From Arcuatula senhousia (taxonomy: Eukaryota > Mollusca > Bivalvia > Mytilida > Mytilidae): DNA of 64,000 nt. This document shows, piece after piece, positions 50,101-57,729 of the stretch; position 1 is the first letter of the stretch, and each line of letters starts with the position of its first letter. The notes under the pieces are model-generated. The model saw only the letters and a list, made by a program, of their open reading frames with translations, was not told where the DNA came from and searched no databases. Location of the stretch: the NCBI GenBank assembly GCA_963971305.1, contig OZ020304.1:2046001-2110000 (forward strand). Reading direction: 5' to 3'. The position numbers and the translations under genes were made by a program.

Positions 50101-52107
50101 TGAACTGCATACCTTCGAATATTCATATTTAGGGGTTCAGTGTATGATTCAATGTACATTCAAAAACAATTGCAGTCTGTCCCTTTATCTTCTTGTTGAA
50201 GCTTTGATTTTTATGGCTGAAGAAGATTTTGGCACAGACTGCAATTACATACAAGTACATTTTTTGGTGTACATGCATCCATGTACTTAATTATGTTATA
50301 CATTAATACCTCTTTAGCTACAGGTTCAAGACCCGAATCTTTGTAGAATTTGACTAAATCATCCTTGATCTCTGTCCCTCCACTGGCACCCCTTGTTGGT
50401 GTGGTTTGGATGATCTTAACAGGACTCATATTTTGAGCTGAAATGAAAAAATCCATTAACCAACTAAATTTTTGTTCACACATGTACATGTGGATGTAAA
50501 AATACTTGCAAATAAGATGTCCACTTTTTTGTTAAAGACTAACACAAAATTCTTTAATGTTTATTTTCTTGTTTAAAATTAAATGTCTAAGGCTGCTTTA
50601 GGTTTTTGATATTTTAAAGCATTTAACATTCTAATCAATTGAAATAGACATTGAAGCAATGGTCTTTTGGAAGTATAGTGTCTGTTCGGCGGACACCCTC
50701 CCATTTGACAGGAAAATTTGGTTAGAAACTGTATGATACAAGAGGCCCAAGAAGATTTTTTAAATTGCATGCCCTCTGGTTTGAAAATTTCTGGATCGAA
50801 TGTTACAAGTACATGTAAATTAACAATTGAAGCTATATTAATATTATAATGGAAATCGCCCATGTCTAACAATATTCTGTAAAAGAGAACAATGACACTT
50901 CAGTCATGAGATTTACAAAAGCCGAGCAGTTGTTCATAAGAATACTGTATGCAAGAAATTGATTCATTAGCATGGTTTCCAATCAGAAAAACACAAAGTA
51001 AGCATTTATTGAAAGAAAAACAACCAATTAACAACATTTTAACGCCCGTTGATAAGCATTTAACATTCTAATCAATTCAAATAGACATTGAAGCAATGGT
51101 CTTTCGGAAGTTGAAAGGGGAAAGAGGGGTTATAGTGTAACTAAAAACTGTCTGATTAAACTATGGACTGTCAATCGTAGCGTAAAGTGAAGTGTGCAAA
51201 CACAACAATGAAAATTTACGTTGTCATGATTGGCTGATTACTAAGATTCTTTTAAAAATCACATGGATTTCCATAAAGGACCTGATGAATGGGTCGTGCA
51301 AACATTAAATCTGATTGGATTTGATGAATGGTCTGGCTGGCCTTGCATGCAGCTTCTATCTGATTGAGTTTTCCTACTGTGACAATTTGTGGTTTTACTT
51401 TTAGTTACCGATTGGCTTGTTCATGACGACATGAATTTTCGTTATTGAGTTAGCACACATTGATGGGTTGTAATAAATGATTCCGAATATAAGGAAATAT
51501 TTCACAAGTGACTGAACAACCCATAATTCATGAGTGCGCTTGATAGGTCACAAGTTGAATATATCTTGAGTGAGTTACATGTATACTATTTATTACATTG
51601 ACAAATCTTCAATAATAGCTTTATTGATGGTTGAATTACGCAAATTTTTGGTTGGACTATTTCCATGCAAGTGCAATGGTTTTCGACGTCATAGACGACA
51701 TTATAGCTAATGCCCAATAACAGCTAATTAAAATTTCCTGCGTTTTTAGTTATTTCACTGAGTGTGATAAATGCTTTCTGTTCACTCGGAAATCTGGATA
51801 TTTTACTGCTATCTATGTAATAAATGTATTTTACATTGCTTACAAGACACTGTCACGGTGGTAGTATGGCAGCAGTGTATGAATGGATATTTGTAGGAAA
51901 GCAATCTTCAACAAAGCTCACCACATAAACCATTTCAAATGAAATGCTTCAATGTAATGGTTTGTCAAATGCGAAGTCAATTTGAACGAGTAATTCTGGA
52001 CAAAAGAGTTTGACCACGAGGAATCCAAACAAAAGGGGAGATAATTCGAGGGAAAATTTACCTTCATCCATCCACAAACTAGCCAGTGTAGTATTAGAAT
52101 TGGCCAT
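25979..52107 (-). CDS. TFDP: Transcription factor Dp (E2F dimerisation partner), complete, 12 exons
   Basis: Exons in coding order: 52107-52062, 50437-50310, 46367-46307, 45508-45450, 40618-40473, 39201-39036, 38354-38211, 37418-37350, 36142-35994, 35584-35418, 33285-33198, 26156-25979. All phases agree and the sum is 1401 nt (466 aa). Dp proteins pair with E2F to bind TTTSSCGC sites and drive or repress S-phase genes in the nucleus. Residues 1-146 are a variable N-terminus. About 148-245 is the winged-helix DNA-binding domain ([39 protein letters not shown] with the RRRVYD recognition motif at 210-215). 251-300 is a coiled coil ([20 protein letters not shown]). About 300-378 is the conserved Dp C-terminal domain ([28 protein letters not shown]). 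The tail is acidic ([11 protein letters not shown]). Length fits the family (about 410-450 aa). Human has TFDP1-3; I cannot tell which this single-type gene corresponds to. Introns are loaded with mobile elements. Confidence 0.95.
26841..28352 (+). mobile_element. Helentron-like element, 'GTCTCGCC' family, in the left TIR
   Basis: Begins CAAGAGTTGACACTAAAG, carries TGTCTCGCCTG near the 5' end, about six tandem cores of 180-185 bp (TACCAAATATCAGATGCCTA, CATTTTCCACAAAAGTCTTA), a GCCGCC microsatellite (28280-28300) and a 3' hairpin with GTCTCGCCTTC...GCAGGCGAGAC. The intact right TIR reads GAATAAAACCATG where the left reads GAATA-[element]-AAACCATG, so both borders are fixed to within two A residues and no long target duplication was made. 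Confidence 0.85.
29011..30206 (+). mobile_element. Helentron-like element, 'GTGAGCT' family
   Basis: Starts CAAGAGGCTCCCAGGAGCC and TCGCTCACCTGG. Five or six tandem cores of about 155 bp follow (GACTTTTGTAGAGCTAAATG, GCAAGCAACAGCTTTTCT, TAAGGGGCTGTAACCCCTAT), then a GACGAC/GACGGAC microsatellite (30110-30160) and the 3' hairpin GCTCACATGGACC-TTC-GGTCCAGGTGAGC. It splits a reverse-transcriptase frame at codons ATT|AAT, which fixes its borders. Confidence 0.85.
30898..31874 (+). mobile_element. Helentron-like element, 'TGGCGGGGTAT' family, with amplified 5' end
   Basis: The 5' end unit of about 62 bp (AATAGGGCATGTAATGGGAC, GATACCCCGCCACG) is repeated four times at 30899-31146. Four cores of about 145-150 bp follow (TTTTCAAAGTGGCCTATCTC, TTGACCTGTATTTTATTG), then a GACGGACA microsatellite (31785-31817) and the 3' hairpin ATACCCTGCCAC-TTCAT-GTGGCGGGGTAT. 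The terminal hairpin arm and the 5' ATACCCCGCCAC are complementary. Confidence 0.8.
33198..33285 (-). CDS. TFDP: TFDP exon 11
   Basis: Acceptor CCTTTTCAG|ATT, donor TCTAA|GTAATT. Encodes [20 protein letters not shown] and GLSPLPHSS. Supported by phase agreement on both sides and by position; the sequence is low-complexity and weakly conserved. The 6.5-kb TIR element begins 26 bp beyond its donor. Confidence 0.75.
33286..35417. other. TFDP intron 10, no element recognised
   Basis: AT-rich sequence without exon, TIR or tandem repeat that I can support. Short open frames here lack family features. Confidence 0.4.
35418..35584 (-). CDS. TFDP: TFDP exon 10 (Dp C-terminal domain)
   Basis: Acceptor TTTTACAG|GTATG, donor TTGG|GTAAGT. 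Encodes [20 protein letters not shown] and [19 protein letters not shown], the most conserved block of Dp proteins. Confidence 0.97.
35994..36142 (-). CDS. TFDP: TFDP exon 9
   Basis: Acceptor TTTACAG|CAA, donor GACAA|GTGAGT. Encodes [16 protein letters not shown], then [20 protein letters not shown], linking the coiled coil to the Dp C-terminal domain. Confidence 0.96.
36529..37312. mobile_element. TIR element with TAA duplication (Harbinger-like) holding a Helentron-like copy
   Basis: Ends are GGGCTATTCCAG (36529-36540) and CTGGAATAGCCC (37301-37312), exact inverses, with TAA on both sides. GGGC-type ends with a three-base TWA duplication are typical of PIF/Harbinger. Inside is a Helentron-like element, 36549-37141. 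It lies in TFDP intron 8, ending 36 bp from the exon 8 donor. Confidence 0.65.
36549..37141 (+). mobile_element. Helentron-like element, 'GTCGC...GCGAC' family
   Basis: GCATATGTCGCCTGCG opens it. Three cores of about 185 bp (CAAACAGGAAGTAGTTATTT, ACATACCAAATATCAAGAGG) precede a short GACG stretch and the 3' hairpin GTCGCTTCTGCAAC-ACGTTGCAGGCGACATAAAA. The same family, inverted and truncated, is at 11336-11560. Confidence 0.75.
37350..37418 (-). CDS. TFDP: TFDP exon 8 (coiled coil)
   Basis: Acceptor TTTTACAG|TCT, donor CTACAG|GTAAGA. Encodes [20 protein letters not shown] and ILQ, part of the E2F-dimerising coiled coil. Confidence 0.95.
37419..38210. other. TFDP intron 7, no element recognised
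   Basis: AT-rich, with a few poly-T runs. No exon or repeat structure is evident. Confidence 0.4.
38211..38354 (-). CDS. TFDP: TFDP exon 7 (DNA-binding domain, recognition helix)
   Basis: Acceptor TATTCCAG|GCC, donor CTGGAG|GTACAT. Encodes [40 protein letters not shown] and [14 protein letters not shown] contacts DNA in E2F/Dp structures. Confidence 0.97.
38536..38801. repeat. Perfect palindrome, two 133-bp arms without spacer
   Basis: Bases 38536-38668 are the exact inverse of 38669-38801, centred on CTACGG|CCGTAG. Each arm holds a tRNA-like 3' half: stem GTGAG, loop TTCGATC, stem CTCGC, followed by TGAGGGCA, with the polymerase III B-box pattern GTTCGATCC. Only this half is present, so it is more likely a piece of a tRNA-derived SINE than a gene. 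It lies in TFDP intron 6. Confidence 0.9.
39036..39201 (-). CDS. TFDP: TFDP exon 6 (DNA-binding domain, first half)
   Basis: Acceptor TTTTTCACAG|AAAACG, donor GATCAG|GTAGTC. Encodes [20 protein letters not shown] followed by [20 protein letters not shown], the start of the E2F/DP winged helix. Confidence 0.96.
39462..40361 (+). mobile_element. Helentron-like element, 'GTCTCGCC' family, four very similar cores
   Basis: Starts CAAGAGTTAACACTAAAGTA with TGTCTCGCCTGCTGGCACC. Four cores of about 180 bp follow at 39620-40290 and are almost identical. A GCCGCCGTCGCC microsatellite and TCGCAGGCGAGACAAAA end it. A 201-codon open frame runs along the cores because the unit is divisible by three with no stop; it is not a gene. 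Confidence 0.85.
40473..40618 (-). CDS. TFDP: TFDP exon 5
   Basis: Acceptor TTTGTAG|GTCATA. Encodes [14 protein letters not shown]...[15 protein letters not shown]. The donor is the weak GATGG|GTGGGT at 40472-40471, chosen because it gives the phase that exon 6 needs and creates the GKR junction seen in Dp proteins. Without splicing the frame stays open for 26 more codons. Confidence 0.85.
41125..44055 (+). mobile_element. hAT-family DNA transposon, full length with intact ORF
   Basis: Terminal repeats CAGGGGTGGAAAAAT (41125) and, inverted at the right end (44055), CAGTGGTGGACAAAT match at 13 of 15. The five bases ATAAA stand immediately outside both ends; hAT elements usually make 8-bp duplications, and some groups 5-6 bp, so this is weak support in AT-rich DNA. 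It carries one transposase-like gene and sits in TFDP intron 4 in antisense orientation. Confidence 0.75.
41486..43735 (+). CDS. hAT transposase-like protein (ZNF862/KIAA1586-like), intact, 749 aa
   Basis: A single uninterrupted frame. After a charged, lysine-rich N-terminus, residues about 58-115 form a TTF/BED-like zinc finger ([18 protein letters not shown] ... HEGHTEH). A DUF4371/hAT-like catalytic region follows: SDGSTD near 229-234, CANFDGAS near 302, a [10 protein letters not shown] block near 332 (C-x2-H), and VRWMAS near 398 (RW motif). The C-terminal hAT dimerisation domain contains [20 protein letters not shown] near 665 with the conserved glutamate. It is flanked by hAT-like ends and followed by AATAAA at 43778. 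It could be an active transposase or an intronless domesticated relative; the intact ends favour the former. Codon use is ordinary for the region and no intron is needed. Confidence 0.9.
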   Translation: MSLFNFKFTSSKQNVSNTGSGQNKRKATDDDNDHRESKDKKYDREKRVRTFQPSWKEKFPWVSFNEEEDEMFCLYCRKFPHLADKKDALTRGTKNFRIDGLKIHEGHTEHIMCSKHWFKESHAQPSTSCSAAPPESFSSSPIGQALLKLDEKQLKRTEALFNTAYAIAKAGKSFTDFELICDIQVKNGLDIGENYRNRQGCKSFTGVIAETLREDMVKEIKGANFISILSDGSTDCSVTEQEIVYVRFVKDASPVTKIISIEALESAKADGIMNGLKNALSKIDLSFEKLHPNMNTFPNLVCANFDGASVNLGQKGGVIAKLRDIIPDLIGMHCVAHKLELAALDASKSYKYLTQFENTLKGVFNFYHYSPKRRREVKEMAEILEVDFSHISDVKQVRWMASKARSVAALEKNLKAVTYHLEHNFTAGTRADDANKAKGYLNELTTLKFLKHLYFLLDYLPILTELSKCFQIEDLLLIEIPDLVEATTLKLNALKTKPGKFMKKFIELLNVESKTLGDIKLRGQVTPVDFTKDKDIHGFLDHGINYVKKRFQNLNEEPLSYFQIFNFHKWPLSVAEIGDVGNEELSNLLDHPSLVNNFSAEEKESIKDDWLNVKLQIASLRTNPLFAVYQMVMEIRAKQSATTGNPSHINKLFELMMTISPSTSACERGFSRMNQLKTKYRSTLSQENFYAQLFIMQEGPDLKEFNPTTSIKRWLISGPGTRHTGGHRLPGPRKEEEPQERFQVSILKD
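44106..44725 (+). mobile_element. Helentron-like element, 'GTCTCGCC' family, short copy
   Basis: CAAGTGTGGCCACTAAAAGT, TGTCTCGCCTGCCGGCACC, two or more cores as in 26841-28352 (ACCAAATATCAGATGCCTAG), the (GCCGCCGTC)n microsatellite at 44644-44670, and hairpin GTCTCGCCTTCCGCGACTA...GTCGCAGGCGAGAC. It lies 50 bp from the hAT element. Confidence 0.8.
45230..45393. mobile_element. Worn copy of the CCACGAAA MITE
   Basis: Shares TTTTCGTGG, CTCACGAAA, TTAAGAATCCATGAACTGAT and GAAAATAAATGAAT with the copy at 19886-20080, but most CG dinucleotides are mutated and the termini are lost. Confidence 0.6.
45450..45508 (-). CDS. TFDP: TFDP exon 4
   Basis: Acceptor GTTTCAG|CAG, donor TATAAG|GTAAGG. Encodes [19 protein letters not shown] in phase with exons 3 and 5. 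Confidence 0.82.
45608..45720 (+). repeat. Copy of a dispersed repeat shared with 3661-3960
   Basis: CTTGGTAGCCCACAACT and downstream words (AGTAGCCTAGAGCATATTTTAG) parallel 3717-3960 (TTGGTAGCCCACAACTTACA, TAGTCCACAGCAAATTTTAG). The nature of the family is not clear. Confidence 0.5.
45792..45980. mobile_element. Small TIR element with CTGTTCCATTTAAATTGATG ends
   Basis: CTGTTCCATTTAAATTGATG at 45792 and its exact inverse ending at 45980. The interior has repeated T- and G-rich words (GGTGGGTGG, a 14-G run). No clear target duplication; non-coding. It lies in TFDP intron 3. Confidence 0.75.
46307..46367 (-). CDS. TFDP: TFDP exon 3
   Basis: Acceptor CTGTTACAG|GCTGG, donor GGAACA|GTAAGC. Encodes [20 protein letters not shown], similar to the AGLIEANGEL segment near the Dp N-terminus. 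Confidence 0.9.
46739..46955 (+). repeat. Dispersed repeat 'D6', long copy
   Basis: Contains GTCAAGAATTGGGTCTTTCG, AATGCAAGACAGTAAGCAGT, GACTGCTTGCTGTTTTCC and ACACTTATTCCACATCTCAA. It is nearly identical to the 53690 copy over 140 bp. It lies in TFDP intron 2. Confidence 0.8.
46956..49810. other. TFDP intron 2, no gene or clear element
   Basis: Long AT-rich stretch with only short chance frames. No TIR, tandem repeat or exon recognised. Confidence 0.4.
49811..50035 (+). mobile_element. 5' fragment of a 'GTGAGCT'-family Helentron-like element
   Basis: CAAGAGGCACCCAGGAGCC and TCGCTCACCTGGTCTTGATA match the start of 29011-30206, followed by one worn core (TTTGTAGAGCTAAATG, ATAAGGGGTCATCTGACAAC). 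The microsatellite and 3' hairpin are missing. Confidence 0.75.
50310..50437 (-). CDS. TFDP: TFDP exon 2
   Basis: Acceptor CATTTCAG|CTC, donor AAAGAG|GTATTA. Encodes [20 protein letters not shown] onward to EPVAKE, a serine/threonine-rich N-terminal segment. Confidence 0.85.
50438..52061. other. TFDP intron 1, no gene seen
   Basis: A short duplication is visible: CATTTAACATTCTAATCAAT with GACATTGAAGCAATGGTCTT occurs at about 50620-50670 and again at 51057-51103. Otherwise nothing is recognised. Confidence 0.4.
52062..52107 (-). CDS. TFDP: TFDP exon 1 (start)
   Basis: Encodes [15 protein letters not shown] plus one base; donor GAAG|GTAAAT. It joins exon 2 in phase as an alanine/glycine-type codon (G|CT). 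The short N-terminus is less conserved, so this is the least certain coding exon together with exons 4 and 11. Confidence 0.8.
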
Positions 52108-52229
52108 TCCTTATTATTCTTCGACTATATATACATGTCTTAATGATATCTGAAGATATTTGATGATTAATATACTGAAAATATTTTCTCAATCGTCTTT
52201 AAAATTTCAAAATATCGAGATTCCTATAA

Positions 52230-52520
52230 ATCCCAATGACAAAATGGCGTCCGAAGAAACTTTTCGGTCCTTGGAATGTGCAGTAAAGTTTATGATTTCT
52301 GCATGCATTTGACAGCAAACTTTTAGGGTGGTCATTTTGATGTATAATCATCGTAATGTAACATGGTGATCTTCTATTCTTGGACGATGTGTCAAATTAC
52401 AAAGGAATGTTTTGTGTATCGGCTCTTTTCCTGCAAATCCGAGCTTGGCGGCGACAATATCCGAAATGCTACGATTGGTTAATTGTACCACGTGAAGGGG
52501 AAAATGCGCATGCGAAAAGG
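52230..52520 (-). promoter_or_regulatory. TFDP: Likely TFDP promoter region
   Basis: Upstream of the TFDP start and locally richer in CG. It holds an inverted CCAAT box (GATTGGTTA near 52471), a CACGTG E-box (near 52488), an NRF-1-like TGCGCATGCG (52505-52514) and GCTTGGCGGC near 52443, which is only loosely E2F-like. The transcription start cannot be placed. Confidence 0.35.
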
Positions 52521-53409
52521 AAAAGTTCGGGAACATTTCGAGCTTTTCTGTCAAAAATGTCAACAAAGATTACGTTATATGAGAAAAACTATCACTTGTT
52601 GGTTTATTTTTTGAATTTCTTTTTGCCTTTCTATAAAACTAACGAACATTAATCAGAATTAAATTCAAGCATAAAAAAAACCAGACGGTTCAAACAGGGA
52701 TTAAATAAAACTTGTTTTGGACATCCCTGGTTCAAAATATTTAAAAAAATCAGTCAATTAAAGCTGAGAAAATCATATCGAAGAGAATCGAATCATCCTA
52801 TTAAACATATGAAATGGCTGAAAATAACAGTGTCGTTCCTGTGAAGATCTAGGATCCTCTCGATTAAACTTTGGTGTTTCTACAGTATTTTCAAAGGTAT
52901 CGGGTCCGTTCGCCCCTGACCTACGTTCGCCCTGGGTCCGTTCGCCTGAGTTCGTTCGCCCTATATTATATATTAGGATAACGTGGTCTAACGTCAACTA
53001 AAACTTCAACTTATTAGACTTGTATATTTAAAATGCAAGAAGATGTTTTTGTATTACGAAAAAAGTTGAAATTAGTGCTAATTTTTTTTAAAATACATAT
53101 GCATTTGAGGTAGATTGAACATTGAAATCCCCTGACTGGAGAAGGAATATAATTTTTTAATTACTAATAATGCAAACTATGTTGACTTATACATGTTAAA
53201 ATGTATTGGCATTTATATGCGGGCAGCAGATATTTTTAAAAATAAAGTTAACAAAAAAATGAAAATACCGAAAAGCGACCATCAACATCTAGCTTTAACA
53301 TGATTAAATCGTCAGACAATGAGATTAACGGTTTCAGTTGTAAAAACATTAATCAGACGGCCACGCGTACTCAGCTTGGGTATGGCTTGGGTTATAAAGT
53401 TAATTAGAT

Positions 53410-54120
53410 TAAATGACAATTAAGGTAATTATGACGAGTGCAAAATTACGTTTAATTTTCATGATCGGTGGAACTAGAGCAGCCAGGTCATGCTCCATTG
53501 TTCCGTGTTTTTCAAGTTTTTTGTTGGTTTTCCAATTCTGTTTGTATAATTCTGAATATTTTGGTATCATTTGCGAAAAAAAACCACGTAGGAATCAGAG
53601 GTTATTGTGTCTGCAGGGAAATCGTTATATAAAAATTATAGTCGAAAAACACAGGACCAAAAATCGCGCCTTGTGGAATGCCTGAATGTCACAAGTCTTG
53701 GGTCAATGCAAGACGGTAAGCAGTGACCTATGGTCATGTTGAAGACTGCTTGCTGTTTTCCGTTGTGATTTTTTGAATTGCTGTTTGTTTATGTTTGTTG
53801 TGTCGCGTACACTTATTCCACATCTCAATCTCGTCTATTTTTGCAGAGTTTGTCTCTTGTGCTGTGTGGATGCAGTTGAACGTGTCCCCGTGCTTGATCG
53901 AGTTGTATGCTCTTTTATATTTTCATGATGGTATACTTGTACACGAGATAGCTTTCTAAAAAAATCTACACTATAGCTATAAGCTAGTGCTTCTGTTTAT
54001 TTGTTTAAGTTTTCTAGCAGTTGAAGTTATGTTGCCCCATATTGTTTGTTTTCATATGGTCAACTATGTTTTCCCGACAGTGTCATTTTCCGTGATCTAC
54101 TACATACTATAATCTTCAGT
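53410..54120 (-). pseudogene. Decayed LINE reverse transcriptase, minus strand
   Basis: On the minus strand 53690-53640 gives GIPQGAIFGPVFF (motif B, usually GVPQGSVLGPLLF), then a worn ANDTK (motif C, usually ADDTK) and RIIQTELENQQK. The frame is interrupted by stops, and a D6 repeat occupies 53690-53840 between this and further worn sequence upstream. Confidence 0.6.
53690..53840 (+). repeat. Dispersed repeat 'D6'
   Basis: CAATGCAAGACGGTAAGCAG, GACTGCTTGCTGTTTTCC, ACTTATTCCACATCTCAATC; nearly identical to 46800-46955. Confidence 0.8.
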
Positions 54121-55032
54121 ATAATTCTAATTCCCTTTTTGAAAATTGCACTAATTTGGGATTGTTCAAGCAATTGGTACTTTTCCTAAAGTCACGGTCG
54201 TTAATATATTGAAATAACTTTCAAGTAATATTTCAGCTAATTGTTTGGATATTTTCATAGAGTTGTATGTTAGAATGTCTAATACATGTCATGATACAAA
54301 TACAACGTGTAAGAACTTTTTGTTGGTGGTTATCTGTAATACCTTAAAACCGTTATAGCAAAGATGAATGCACTCGATCAGTACAAACTGAACCCAACGG
54401 TCTGCATTATTTTTAACTAGACAAATGACTTTAAGAAATTATTTTTCATTTTTCGAAAAAAAAAACCTTTTGTCGAAATTCAAAAATAGAAATTAGAATC
54501 ATTCAAAACTTTCATAGATTAATGTGATGAAGAAACATATCTTGGTGCCAAAAGCTCACCGGCCGATTATTTCGGTAATTGTACATTAAAATGTTATGGC
54601 CCGGTAAGTGGTGCGTTTCTTGTCGATGATTCAAAATATTCCAATTTTTTTCCCTATTGACCAGTTTTTTCTTCTTTGCTTGAAGAATAATGTTCTACAA
54701 AACATGTGACTATATATAGCATATATAGGGCGAACGGACCCAGGGCGAACGTGAATAGTGGCGAATATGTACCAGGGCGAACGCGAATTAGGGCGAACGG
54801 ACCCGGATTCATTTTCAAATATAAAAGTATCTTTAGATAGCTGAATTTCTCGTACATTGTTTTATATTATTTTCGAAGCGTTTTATTTATTATTTTGTTT
54901 GTAATTTAATAAAATCTGAAGGATGGTGAAAAATAAAAAATCAAACACCACGCGAACAGACTGAAATTTGTCACCTTATCGAGAGTTATCGGCCAGCGGG
55001 CGTCCTATTAAAACAGGAAATTGACCAATTTC

Positions 55033-55241
55033 AAACTGCTAATTAGTTGATCTGAATTTATCAAATTACCTTCAAATTTCACCTGAATATTCTCAAATCA
55101 TTTTGCTATTTAACAGTACTAAATAAGATACTATAAGGTAAGATTTGATATGAAATTTATTAGATTTCCAAGAGGTCTATTTCTTAGTTAGAATTTGGAT
55201 AAAAATGTACGATTGACTTTAAACTGTTCCTTTGGAAAAAT
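55033..55241. repeat. Left copy of a 209-bp direct repeat flanking a LINE
   Basis: Pairs base for base with 57730-57938 at a constant offset of 2697, with only two differences seen (near 55190 and 55200). It starts AAACTGCTAATTAGTTGATC and ends TTCCTTTGGAAAAAT. Confidence 0.9.
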
Positions 55242-57729
55242 AGAGACACTCTTCCTGGAGGTGCTATAACCGAATGTGAAGTTACCAAAGTTATCAAAAT
55301 ACTTAAACGTCGTAAAGCATGTGGCCTTGACAGAATACAAAATGAACATTTAATACATGGCGGAATAGCAGTTTCTCACGCCCTAACAGCCTTCTTTAAC
55401 AGAGTTGTGGCGACAGGTCAAATACCTGACCAATGGAGAAGAGGTCTCATTGTACCTATTCACAAAGGCGGCGACAAGTCCAAAACATCACCTGATAGCT
55501 ACAGGCCGGTCTGTCTCCTTCCTTGCATATTAAAAGTTTTCGAAAAAATCGTTCTACAGAGACTTCAGAGTCATATACTTACCCCTGAAAAATTTCCTAG
55601 CCCCCTTCAACAAGGGTTTCAGAGTGGCCTAGGTTGTATTCATACTAAATGAAACTATATATCATAACCTTGATCTTAATAGTCATGTATTTGTCTCATT
55701 TCTTGATAGTCACAAAGCCTTTGATACAGTATGGCGAAAGGCACTTATGTGTAAATTACACTGAAAAACTTAATGTTAGAGGTAAAATATGGTGTATTAT
55801 TGATGATTTATATACTAAAACTGAAAGCTCTGTTGTTATTAACCAATGTAAATCAGATTTTTTCCAAGTCTACGAAGGGGTTAGACAAGGTGGTGTACTT
55901 TCAGGATTTTTGTACTTAGTATTTATTAATGAACTTTTACAGGATCTTGAAATATGTAATAATAGATTAGGTGTAGGAAGTATAACAAGCTGTGCTCCAT
56001 GTTTAGCTGATGACATCGCATGCATTGCCCTCTCGCCTGCTAAATTACAAGAGATGCTTGACATTTGCTCCGATTATGCGAAAAAATGGCGATTCCAATT
56101 TAATGCTTCAAAGTCATGTATTATGTGTTTTACTAAAAAGACTCTTAACACACAATGTATATGGACAATATCAGGTCAAGAAATACCCATTACAAACAGT
56201 TACAAACATCTTGGTATTGAAACTACGAATGACTTGAAAGCAATTTCGAGAACTAAAAATGCATGCAAGAAAGGAAGGCAATCATATTTCTCTCTTTCGA
56301 ACATACGGAATGGTGACTGACATTAATCCATTATCAATAGTAAAACTGTATAAATCAGTAGTACTTCCGTCATGTTTGTACGGTAGTGAATTGTGGTGGA
56401 ACCTAAGAAAGCAAGACTTAAATGTTTTGAACTGCTTCCAACATTTTATTGTTAAAAATGCACAAAAACTTCCGAAAATGACACGATCTGACATGTGCGA
56501 ATTCATGGTTGGACTTTTTCCGATTGAGTGCGAAATCGAAAGAAGAAAACTGTATTTTCTGGGGAAATTATGCCGAATGGAAATAGACACTCTTCCGAAA
56601 AAAATCTTCCTTAATCGTCTGTTCACATGTTTGGAAAACAGAACCACTAGTTTAGGCTTCATTCCAGATATACTAAAAATCTTACAGAAGTATGAAATTT
56701 TAAACTTTGTTACTGAATTCTTAACCTCTGGAAAGTTTCCGTCAAAAATAGAATGGAAAAAAAATTGTATGTAACTCACAGGCGTTTGGGTCCAGGATTT
56801 GATCTTGTTATAAATAACGTGTATATAAAAATTTTCATCTCCTCGACTATAGGCGTTTGGGTCCAGGATTTGATCTTGTTATAAATAACGTGTATATAAA
56901 AATTTTCATCTCCTCGACTATACTATTTCCACGAAATGAACATTTTTATATACACGTTATTTATAATAAAATAAAATCCTGGAACCAAACGCCTGTGATG
57001 TAACTCTATAAATTATTTACAGACCGAACTTTGGACAAATCGTGTGAATACAGACAGTGATTTTTCTCGATTTCTCTTATTACAACAACATGGTGTTTGC
57101 TCTAATTTTTGGAAATTACAGTCATCCTCACTTCAATTAAGAACTTTTTTTTGTGTCGAAATTGATAACATCCGTACCTTACTTCCATGAACAGTTATGT
57201 CCTCTATGCGGAAGAGAATTCCCGTACGTTATCATTCACGCATCATGCGATTGCCCTCGTACAAGCCATCTATTAGAAACGCTTTTGGATATTATTATAG
57301 AACACTTTGATCTCCAAGTATATGCCGAAATAAGTCAGTACGATGTGAACAGTTTATACAACTTTTTCCTAGGAAAACCTCCGTCCTTTCCGTTAGACCT
57401 AGTAGACATTCATGAAATGTACCAGCTCTGTTATACCCACTTAGTTAAATCGTCATCCGAGTACAACCGACTACGATGCGGGCAAGTTTGACAAACAATG
57501 TAGCACAGCTTAACCATGCATTCCTGTCAATCCTTTTATATTATCATGCATGTATTGAAATTTCATTTGTACTTTATGTTTCATTATTATTTTCCTTTAG
57601 TTATTACTATGTTGATGTTTTTTTGTATATTCCTATTAATATTGTTCCCGCTGTCATAACTTTAACATGTTTAATGTAAATTCATTGTAATCTCTTTTAA
57701 GAGGAAATAAAGTAATGAATGAATGAATG
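55242..57729 (+). mobile_element. 5'-truncated LINE with reverse transcriptase, frameshifted
   Basis: Translated in pieces: RRKACGLDRIQNEHL, IPDQWRRGLIVPIHKGG and YRPVCLLPCILKVFEKIV (55300-55560); QQGFQSGLG; then in another frame FLDSHKAFDTVW (motif A), GVRQGGVLSGFLY (motif B) and CLADDIACIAL (motif C, with LADD instead of YADD); SYKHLGIETTNDL; CLYGSELWW and a long C-terminal region to 56774; a 220-bp inverted/tandem block; and finally PLCGREFPYVIIHASCDCP (C-x2-C...H...C) up to the stop at 57491. The 3' UTR ends in AATAAAG and an (AATG)n tail (57713-57728). Frameshifts near 55650 and 56300 make it inactive. The style suggests a jockey/I-like clade; I cannot assign it further. Confidence 0.85.
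56775..57000. repeat. Tandem plus inverted 70-bp block inside the LINE
   Basis: A unit starting AGGCGTTTGGGTCCAGGATT and ending CATCTCCTCGACTAT occurs twice in direct order (about 56781-56853 and 56853-56922) and once, diverged, inverted (about 56945-56995, ending AAACGCCTGTGATGTAACTC). TGTAACTC flanks both borders (56768-56776 and 56999-57006), so the block looks like an insertion with its own target duplication. Confidence 0.75.

Larger units (their letters stand above)
52893..54812. mobile_element. TIR element with GGGTCCGTTCGCCC subterminal arrays
   Basis: Left end CGGGTCCGTTCGCCCC followed by repeated CGTTCGCCCTGGGTCCGTTC. The right end is the inverse (GGGCGAACGGACCCAGGGC ... GGGCGAACGGACCCGG). 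Each end holds 3-5 degenerate GGGCGAAC words. The interior includes a decayed LINE (53410-54120, minus) and a D6 repeat. No target duplication is evident. A solo block of the same repeats is at 11714-11812. Confidence 0.6.

Noticed and set aside
50579..50872. 97-codon minus-strand open frame in TFDP intron 1
   Set aside because: Partly covered by a short local duplication and without family features.
52380..52652. 90-codon plus-strand open frame near the TFDP promoter
   Set aside because: No recognisable domain or splice context; it overlaps the divergent promoter region.
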